This document shows positions 56,125 through 64,000 of a stretch of 64,000 nt of DNA, piece after piece (the stretch's first letter is position 1; each line of letters opens with the position of its first letter). The notes beneath the pieces are model-generated. The model saw nothing but the letters and a program-made list of their open reading frames with translations, made no database searches and was not told the DNA's origin. The translations under genes were made by a program, and so were the position numbers. Where the stretch lies: contig JAZBRI010000003.1 of the NCBI GenBank assembly GCA_036874045.1, forward strand, positions 2,678,501-2,742,500, given 5' to 3'. This stretch comes from Cymodocea nodosa (lineage: Eukaryota > Streptophyta > Magnoliopsida > Alismatales > Cymodoceaceae).

Positions 56125-58844
56125 ATGGAGATGGCTGGGAACGGGGGGGATGGAGGGAGGAGCAACGCCGGGGGGGCGTCCATCAGTGCCGCTGCGGCTG
56201 TAGCCGGGACGGCCGAGACTCGCTTATTCGTCCCCAACGGACGGGTAGGCCTTCCTTCCTCTGCTGCTACTTTATTTTCGCCTTCTTGCCTTTTCTCTAC
56301 GCTCATGTATAGCACCTGATAGTTGCGGGCTTAGGCCGCATTTTGAAGTGCAGATCTGAGCTCTGTTTGCTTCCTGGTTTGATTTCGTGACCGTTTTCGA
56401 TTTTTGGTCGTTTTTTTTTCTGAGACGATATTGTTGCTTTCGAAGTGGGAGTGAAGCTGATGGTGCTTGTGAAACCGATCTCCATTTTGTTGCGTTGGAA
56501 ACTGCTCTGGAGAATAATGCATTGATGCCTACGAGACATTTCTCGTGTGTTGTCTTGTTCCTTCCCCTCCCAATTCTGCAAGTTAATTGGTTAGATCAAT
56601 GTTTTGATTTGATTGCATTTTGTTATTGGCCCGTCCACTGTTCTATGGGATCTGCTAAAAATGTAGTATTTTCTATTTGTCTAACTATTAGTAGGGACGT
56701 TGTTTATGTTCTAGCGTGCTGCATACATTGGGATGATTTGTGAGATTGGCTGGCCATTTCATTTGAACAGCCAGTACGCAGATTACTTTGGCTAGTATTC
56801 TCCAGTCTATTGCTATTAAGTACCCTTATGGTGGTTTTGAAAAAGAAGGATCTTGATAAATGGGAAAATTGGAAGACACTAAGAGGATACATAATTGTTT
56901 GGCTTACTACATCACCCTTTCATTGAATCCTATGTTCTTGTCATATGAATTGTACATTTTTAGAAGTTTATTGGCGATGACTGTATCTCATCATCATGGT
57001 GTTATCGATTATTTTACATATTAATGATCACATTGCACTGGACTCACTTGTCGTTGTGTTTTTTTTTTTTTATATGACAGAGGCATAGATGGGGAGGATG
57101 TTGGGATTGGCTGTCCTGCTTTAGGTCTAAGAGAAGTGCAAAACGTATTGTTCCATCGTCTCGTACTCCAGATGGAAATGGTACTTTAAATCGAATACAC
57201 GGGCCTCAGCAAGTTGGCATGTCAAACCAGACCACAACACTGACACCCTCTCTTCTTGCTCCACCTTCATCACCAGCGTCCTTCTCCAATTCTGCTATTC
57301 CTTCCACGGCTCAGTCACCAAGTTGTTTTCTCTCCGTGTCTGCTAACTCTCCTGGTGGTCCCTCATCAACAATGTTTGCTACAGGTCCATATGCTCATGA
57401 AACTCAACTAGTTTCCCCTCCCGTGTTTTCAACCTTTACTACCGAGCCCTCAACTGCACCACTGACACCTCCACCTGAATTGGCTCATCTGACAACACCT
57501 TCCTCTCCAGATGTTCCATTTGCTCAGTATCTTTCATCTACTTTGGATCTTAAAAGTGCTGGTAAAGAGAATGGCTTACCTTTCGTCTCCACTGGTTTTA
57601 GCTCTGGTAATGATCTTCGGGTCACATATCCACTTTATCCTGGAAGTCCTTCTAGCAGCCTCATATCACCCATGTCTGTAACTCCTAGGACTGGAAGGTC
57701 TTCACCTTTTCCCGAAAGAGAGGTTCCGTCCCAATGGGATGTCTTGACATCTGCTAACAACTCACCCTACTCTAGGTATGGGTCACGAAACCTATTTGGT
57801 GTTGATATCTCTACCTCCAAAAATTTCACACTTCCAGATTCTCGTTCGTACCCTGCCGCATCTGCTCAATTTCACCTAGATCAAGCACAACAGTCTTATT
57901 CATCAAATCCTTCATGTGGGGGGAGGATAAGTGTCTCTAGAGAAGGAAATCGACATAACAAGGCTTCCAAGCAGGATGTAGAAGAGGTTGAAGCTTACAG
58001 AGCATCATTTGGATTTAGTGCAGACGAACTTGTTACTGCACCAAGTTATGTGGAGATCTCTGATGGGGCTGATATATCCTTTTCTGTGCCTACTTTAACA
58101 AATAATGTGAAATCCTTTTCAGAGCAGCATCATGTTCATGTTCCAGAAGTGTGTGATGGGGAAGCAACAAACCCTACCAAGTCATGTTTATCAGATTCTG
58201 GAAGTGCAAAGTCTAAATCTATCTGGGAAGGTGAGCATAATTCTTGTGTAAAAAACTGAAGCTTGCTGAGCTTCTTTGCTTGATGATTGCTTTATATGCT
58301 TTAAAAGAATCCATGATATGGTTTTGGTGGCCATTGTTAGTTAAATTTTTTGTAACTGCCTATTAATATCAATGTGTAGTTTATAACGAATAGGCTCAAG
58401 TCTAAAATCCATGAATCATATAACATGCTTTTCAAGGAGTGTAGATACTTTTGGTAATCATATCTCGAAGAAATAGTTATTTTGTGTTCGTTTTCTCTTC
58501 ATCAATTCATGTTACCTGACCACGTAATTGAAATTTCATCATTGCTGTCATTTACTTCTGATTTGCCATCAAAGAATAGCTCCTTTGGACTTTTGTCTTA
58601 TTTCATGTTCGACAGCTTCTATCCTGAAACCCTTTGATTTGTTGCAGATCTTAAACTTCCTTTCCTGTCAGGAGTCAATTCTAACTCGAATGGCAATAAC
58701 CATGCCTTGACTGATGAATATTTGTTGCTGAGGATGCGGGATAGGAGAGTTAGCAGAAGTTTTAGGTCAGGAATGTCAAGCTCAGATGCAGAAATTGATT
58801 ATAGAAGAACAAGAAGTTCAAAGCATGTCAGCACACTTTTCTAG
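56125..58844 (+). CDS. Hydroxyproline-rich glycoprotein family protein (At5g52430/At4g25620-like), three exons
   Basis: Exons 56125-56244, 57081-58230 and 58648-58844; 488 aa. The N-terminus is Gly/Ala-rich, then RHRWGGCWDWLSCFRSKRSA across the exon 1/2 border, which matches the family's (K/R)RWGxCWxxxxCF signature. Then come LLAPPSSPASF, FATGPYAHETQLVSPPVFST, FTTEPSTAPLTPPPELAHLT and TPSSPDVPFAQYLSSTLD, all hallmarks of this plant family, and a Ser/Thr-rich middle with PLYPGSPSSSLISP and TPRTGRSSPFPERE. The C-terminal exon ends SSSDAEIDYRRTRSSKHVST then LF and stop. Despite the family name there is no signal peptide, so a wall location is doubtful; function is unknown. I chose ATG 56125; ATG 56131 two codons on is an alternative. 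Confidence 0.87.
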
Positions 58845-60537
58845 TCTAGCGTTGCATTGCATGATTTCAACTTCACTAATCAGCAGGTTATTTTGTCATC
58901 ATCATATAACCTGGGAGTCTGTTGGTTGGGATGGGTAGTTCTAACTTCTTGTCTGTTTGTATTATTCTCTACTCTGCCCTGGTACATTAGCTATGGATAA
59001 TTTCTTGAAAGCTTCTTCTGATGCTGATAGTTGTCTGTATACATCTTACCGCAGCCTAATTATCTCTAAATGGCCGTTTCATGCACTACCTGTTTTTGGA
59101 AGAAAAAATTATCAAGGATTTTATGCACTGATGCGCAAATACCTTTTCCCTAGTATATTTATGATATATTCAAAATAATACAAACATGAAAATGTTTGCT
59201 TCATGAGCTGCTACATGATATCCAATTATTTATTATTTTCCTCGTTGTGCTTGTCTCCGTTGTTTCTCTCTGAACGTAGAAAGAAACGAAGCAGTTTTGG
59301 GTACGGCAAAAATTAAAAAGAATGCCTGCTTTATTTTGGAAATGTTTGTTGCAGGACAATGGTTTTTCACTTCTAACTTAGTGCACGCAGCCTTCCAAAG
59401 GCGGCCGATCTGCTTAGAAATAACTGCTTCTCTAGAAGTCGTAGGATCCTGTAAACCTTGTTGTTGGGTAAAGAAACAGATGTTGAAAATGGATCACCTG
59501 TTGCCAACAAAAATTTCCAATGGAAGTTTAAAGAGAAATTCGTTTCTGTTATTTTATATTTTTCATGAAGTTTTGTATTTTTATTTTTTGGTTCTAACAT
59601 GGGTTTTTAAGTATCTGTGGTGAAATGGAGTCCCTTACCGCTCATGGTCAATCGTTCAGCTGTGATTGTGGTTGAAAAAAATCTCGTTTGTAATGAAACT
59701 TAGTAGTTTAATATTTTCTAATTTAGACAACATTATTCTCTTGCAGATCACGACACTTGCTTAGAATTTGAGCAATATATGATACTTTTTGTTGCTTAAG
59801 CATGATACCTAGCAATCGTCTGTCTATTATATTCTTATAGGCTTCTACATACGTCGATTGAAAAAACTACAAGGTACATTTCCCAGGGAGATCTTGCTAC
59901 TATTAGACCTACGTGTAGAAGATTTGTGAAAAGACAGCAAGAACATTTTTGTGGTTTAGTCTACATTTATTCATGTAAGCTTCTAGATGCAGGGACCACT
60001 CATCATTTTGATTCTCACATAGATCCCGTCTCTCTCAAGACCTAACCTAATTTCCACCTCACTGTCAAAGATTCCATCCATTCAAGGTTTTGGCGGCGTC
60101 CAGAGGTCGTACTCGACCGATTTATTCTACCACGTGTGGTTAAATAGGCTAAACTGCTGTTTTTGTCAAAGCCGTTCCCACGGTTAACCATTTCATTATT
60201 AGGTATCATTAGGTTAATAGAATAATGAGTTTGATCAGACTGAACTTTCTCAAACTAGTTCTAATTGGGTTAAATAAATACTCATTCCAAACTTGATTGT
60301 CCTTTTGCACTGCCCTAAATTTCTAAAAATTTGTTCGGGTAAGACTGCAAAACTATGGATTTTGGATAAAACGTAGGATTTGGAAATGTTGTAATGAAAC
60401 AATAAGGTATAGTCTTTAGGGTTTTTTATTATTATTCTTTCATTGACTGCAATATCCTTGAAAAAAACTTATCCTATGTTGTAATGTTCGAGGGAGAATA
60501 CAAAAAATCAAATCTTTTTTAGAGTAAGCATTAAGGA
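58845..60537. other. 3' region of the hydroxyproline-rich gene and intergenic DNA
   Basis: Transcribed-looking sequence without coding signal extends to about 59,700. TGTTGCAGGACAATGG at 59,349-59,364 resembles an acceptor and may mark a 3'-UTR exon. From 59,700 to 60,537 I see nothing assignable. Confidence 0.35.
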
Positions 60538-61100
60538 GAAATTTGTGTATAAGGAAAAAAGTGATGGAAAAGAAATTAAGAAAATAATGAAAAAATATGA
60601 TATATTTGTACTTACAAAAAGTATTCATCATTACTTTTTTAATTTTTTTTTATAAAAGAAAGTAAAATCTTCTTTCTTAAATTGTAAGATTCAAAAATAA
60701 CGAAAAGCGAGAGAAAAAAAGAAAAAAAGAAAAGAAATATAATTTATTAAATTCGTATGTCAAAAAAAGATGAAACAATAATAATAATAATATTAATTAA
60801 TAATTATAATGATAATAAATTTTTACAACATGTTAAATTTATTCTTGTAACATATAATATACTATTACAGAGAATATAAATATTTTTATTTTTTCTATAA
60901 ACTTAAAGATGTCTACAAATATTTTTATGTTATTCATTCATATTTTATTATATTCTGTTACTTTTTAAATATTTCTATTACTTTCTAATCGAAACATAAA
61001 TATCATAATTTTTTTACGACTTTCTATAACTTTTTTTTCTATTACTTTTTTAAACTTTCCAACACTTTCTTTTTTATTACTTTCTAAGTATATAAACAGA
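60538..61100. mobile_element. MITE-like element, distant relative of 42,382-43,022
   Basis: The right end, TTACTTTCTAAGTATATAAACAG, resembles the right end of the 42.4-kb element, and the left side has an inverse-related TTTGTGTATAAGG. The interior is A/T-rich with GAAAATAATGAAAAAATATG-like words. Ends approximate. Confidence 0.4.
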
Positions 61101-62543
61101 TCTTAAATCAAAATTTTAAAATTCTCAATAACAAAGGGGGAATGGAATGCATAGTTTTTCTTTGGAGTGTGTAAAATAAATCAAGAAATTTGAAGAGGTA
61201 CGGAATTTTTTATGCTTTTCCAAAGTTAAGTAGAATTTCATATGTTGTATGAATAAAAAAATGCAATTGATTGTATTTGTGTGCGAAAGACAACTTAAAA
61301 GGGGGAAAGAGCACAAACGAAGACAAAAATAAAATAGGATAGATGAAAAAAGAAGAAAAGAAGAGTCAAAGATCTAAAATGGAATAGGAAAATAAAGAAG
61401 AGAGAAAAAGCACGTAAAGGCATCATATTCAATAAAAGGCAACAAGCTCACAAGTGATTGAGCGTGGTAGAATTAACAGAGGGTGAGGCAATCTCTCTGG
61501 TTGCATAAGGGACTTGCCATGACCACGCTAAGTAAGGCATTTCTATTAAGGTAGATACGTGAAGATATGTATCTCATGTGTCTCATACAAGAAACAAGAC
61601 CTGGAATAACCATAATTAGCAACACTGCATATATGTTATTTCCCTAAATATAAAAATCAAACCATATTGAACAAAGATCTACCAAATACTGATGCAGTGT
61701 ATATCTTAGAATGAACCATTTTCTAAGTTAATGGGACTAGAAATACCCCTCTTAATTTTTCTTAAAACCTTAAAGCAACATTATTCACCTTTTTTTCCTC
61801 ATTAGCCAATCTTCAATAAATGTCAAATGTGTTATTTTGTTGGTTAATCAGCAGCTCAGTTCTCTTTTGCTAGCTGGGGTCTTTGGTAAAGATGGGTGTA
61901 CAAATCCTCGGAGCTACTTCTCTACAATGGTATCTCTAATGGATCCTCAAATATCCGATAACACTAATAATTGATTTAAAAGTTACATTAAAGGAGATGC
62001 TCCCTCGTTATTTCCATTGAAATGTGGCTGGCACAAGGATCAAAGTGTCGTCCCAGGGACTTTTCAGTAACTAAATTTTGATAATAAGAAGGCAAAGCAT
62101 GGCTAGATCTAGCACTGAACGTTTCCACTTGCCAGTACCATTTGAAGTGTCAGATTTCAGTGCAATTTTGGCCTTAAAAAAAGCTCTTGTATTTTGAAAA
62201 CACACGACTCAAAGTTCCAAACACGGCGCTACATGATCTCACTATTTCAAGGCTTTCGGGCATCTACTCTGTTTAGTTTGATCTGTTCACTGCTTGCACC
62301 TTCATTTTGGTATCAAAACCATGACCTACTGTTACCAAGTTTTCAACAGCGTGCTTGTAATATTATTATCTTTCATCACCTACTTTCTCACAAAAAGCAT
62401 GCTTGGCACTTGTTGTAACTGCAGCAATTATTTCAAAAATTTCTAAGGGAGGAAGTTAACAAATGCAGATAGCCAAAGAAACGTTCGTAGGCAAGTTCAG
62501 CGTGTCGTACCCACTCAAACTTCAAAATTACCAAAAGCAAATT
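61101..62543. other. Intergenic DNA between convergent genes; no gene seen
   Basis: Purine-rich at 61,130-61,420, otherwise mixed. The part from about 62,000 to 62,543 is probably 3' UTR of the S11 gene on the minus strand. No conserved coding or RNA gene is visible. Confidence 0.4.
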
Positions 62544-63122
62544 TCAGATCCGGCGCTTCTTGCGGAGCCGGCAGCCATTATGTGCAAGCCGTGTCACATC
62601 CTGTATGGACGTGATCTGGCACTGATTCATTCCAGCAGACCTAGTCCCCTTAATCCAGCTGAGAATCGCGTCTTTCTTTTTCTTGAAGTACACAGCTCCC
62701 TTAACCTTGACAACAGCCGTCCTGATCCCCATCTTGACCGCCTGCTGCCCCGCGTGCTCCGCGACAGGCTCCGCGAAAAATCTGGGCACGTTGGAACCCT
62801 TCCCGAGGCGCAGGGACCCGACGGAGGCCGAGTACTTCTTCTTACCGCTGGAGTCGGTGACGGTGACGAAAGTGTTGTTCTTTCTAGGGTTTATGTGAAC
62901 AACGTAATTCTTTTGAACGCCGGGACGCTGATCGTCAGATGCACGCCGCTCCTCGCCCCACTCCTCCGGGGGCGTCCATGTCGGCTTCCGGGAGAAGGCC
63001 CTCACCTTGGCAAGGATGGGGGAGGGGGCGGTGGCCACGCTGGTGTTGGGGTTTCGGAGGAAGGAGATTAGGGCTGGCGAGGAGGGAAGAAGGGAGAGAC
63101 GGCGACAGAGGAGCTGCTGCAT
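62544..63122 (-). CDS. RPS11: Ribosomal protein S11, mitochondrial (nuclear gene)
   Basis: Protein of the small subunit of the mitochondrial ribosome; bacterial S11 lies at the platform near the 3' end of 16S-type rRNA. One exon, 192 aa from ATG 63,122. The first about 45 residues (MQQLLCRRLSLLPSSPALIS...) are basic, Ser-rich and without acidic residues until the linker, as in a mitochondrial presequence. The S11 fold starts near residue 70 (NYVVHINPRKNNTFVTVTDS), followed by SVGSLRLGKGSNVPRFFAEP, VKMGIRTAVVKVKG, and ends ITSIQDVTRLAHNGCRLRKK then RRI, the usual GxR..R..R-type tail. Plant plastid S11 is plastid-encoded, so a nuclear copy with a presequence points to the mitochondrion. Confidence 0.92.
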   Translation of the reverse strand: MQQLLCRRLSLLPSSPALISFLRNPNTSVATAPSPILAKVRAFSRKPTWTPPEEWGEERRASDDQRPGVQKNYVVHINPRKNNTFVTVTDSSGKKKYSASVGSLRLGKGSNVPRFFAEPVAEHAGQQAVKMGIRTAVVKVKGAVYFKKKKDAILSWIKGTRSAGMNQCQITSIQDVTRLAHNGCRLRKKRRI

Positions 63123-63867
63123 CTTCCTTCGTCGTCTGTTTTCCACCTGCGAACACGGATCGGAGAGCTACGACGCATCGCGACCCGAGCAATGGGGTTT
63201 TATAGCGGGGTTTCATCCCATCATCTCGTCGGGTCGGATCGGATCGGATCGGGTTTTTGTTGCTTAATCATTTATTATATTTTATTAGAAAAATTTAATC
63301 CACGGTGCTTTGAAATTTTTTTCACGAACATAAATATATAACCAACCCTTAGAACAACTTGGCTCCGGTCAATGGACGAAGCTAATAAACACACGACAGA
63401 TGAATCGACAAAATGTATGAGCATCTCAACCATTAAAAACTAACAAAATTAAATAAAATGTATTTAAAAAATGTTCCTCAAAGTGACACATTATTTTTTT
63501 ATGTGATCATTTAAAAATGATATATCAAATTTATTTTTTCTGTAAATCGTATAAATATGTTTTATTTTATTATTTTCGATTATCCTTAAATATCACAAAA
63601 AAGTATTATAAATATTTACAGAAAAAAAATCATTAAACCATTACTAAAAAAAATCTATATTATTATGTGAATAAGGCTCCCTAAACCCTACAAGGTAGGC
63701 AAAAGAAAGGAAAAATTTACCTTTGTGTACGACGGGACTTAATCGTCTGTCGAGATGCGGAAGCACCAAGAACCGTCGGACGTCACTGAGATCCAACGAT
63801 GAGGTGAAGCGATAGTGCGAGGAGGATACCCGTCACCTGCGGAACTGCGGCTTCCTACTCCCACCCT
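63123..63867. promoter_or_regulatory. Shared upstream region of two divergent genes (S11 and tafazzin-like)
   Basis: On the minus strand CTATAAAACC at about 63,197-63,206 is a good TATA box 75-85 bp before the S11 start. A short GGATC repeat lies at 63,231-63,251. On the plus strand a telo-box, AAACCCTA, is at 63,683-63,690, an element common in promoters of translation genes. The middle is AT-rich. Confidence 0.55.
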
Positions 63868-64000
63868 ATGGCGGGAAGATGTGGAACCAAACCGACTCTG
63901 ATGGAGTGGGTGGCACGGGCGGATCACCTGGGAGGTATCCCCAGGCGCGTCGTCATCTTCGCGGTCGGGGCCTTCGCTAAGACCGTTGCCACCGTTCTCA
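63868..64000 (+). CDS. Tafazzin-like lysophospholipid acyltransferase, N-terminal part (runs off right edge)
   Basis: From ATG 63,868 the frame is open to the window end (44 codons): MAGRCGTKPTLMEWVARADH, then LGGIPRRVVIFAVGAFAKTV and ATVL. The (S/R)DHLGGxPRxxVIxAVGxFAK pattern is the N-terminus of plant tafazzin-family acyltransferases of the At1g78690 type, a monolysocardiolipin/lysophospholipid acyltransferase also reported to N-acylate phosphatidylethanolamine. The catalytic HX4D motif would lie to the right of the window. The opposite-strand open frame here is a shadow. The call rests on about 25 residues. Confidence 0.6.
   Translation, partial: MAGRCGTKPTLMEWVARADHLGGIPRRVVIFAVGAFAKTVATVL

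Noticed and set aside
63739-63927. 62-codon minus-strand frame at the right edge
   Set aside because: The plus strand of the same DNA encodes the tafazzin-like N-terminus, which has a clear family pattern.

Overview
This is nuclear DNA of a flowering plant. It has spliced genes with GT-AG introns, plastid- and mitochondrion-targeted proteins, GC-rich first exons set in very AT-rich intergenic DNA, and remnants of LINE, PIF/Harbinger, MITE and LTR elements. The GC-rich 5' exons and the protein sequences suggest a monocot, perhaps a commelinid; this is an inference. I saw no bacterial, organellar, CRISPR, rRNA or tRNA sequence.

Layout. 1-1,692 (-): first six exons of the beta subunit of PPi-dependent phosphofructokinase, running off the left edge. 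3,807-8,764 (+): a complete seven-exon ABC1K3-like atypical kinase of the plastid, with one GC-AG intron. 10,557-11,705 (+): a single-exon UPF0496/DUF677 membrane protein. 12.4-15.2 kb: a decayed LINE and a Harbinger transposase scrap. 15,546-18,389 (-): a five-exon NAC transcription factor with a C-terminal membrane anchor, of the ANAC013/016/017 type.

18.4-45.6 kb is a transposon-rich, AT-rich segment built around a tandem family of nucleotide-sugar transporters of the URGT type (UDP-rhamnose/UDP-galactose). Two copies are intact (24,230-26,853 and 34,961-37,540, both +). A third, about 39.2-43.4 kb, has lost nearly all its exons but keeps recognisable promoter, intron and 3' flank. Between them lie related LTR remnants, a broken Harbinger transposon with both of its genes, repeated AT-rich units and MITEs. 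Exon 3 to exon 4 is almost identical in the two live copies while exons 1, 2 and 5 are clearly diverged, which suggests gene conversion.

45,775-53,493 (+): a three-exon coiled-coil protein of unknown function with two UVR-like helical motifs and an overlapping upstream ORF. 56,125-58,844 (+): a hydroxyproline-rich glycoprotein family protein (At5g52430/At4g25620 type). 62,544-63,122 (-): nuclear gene for mitochondrial ribosomal protein S11. 63,868 to the right edge (+): start of a tafazzin-like acyltransferase, divergent from the S11 gene across a 745-bp shared upstream region.

The genes do not form a pathway; apart from the transporter family this is ordinary plant gene order. I found no convincing new biological system. 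The best leads are the transporter cluster, the NAC splice configuration that could release the protein from its membrane anchor, and the small insertion footprints.
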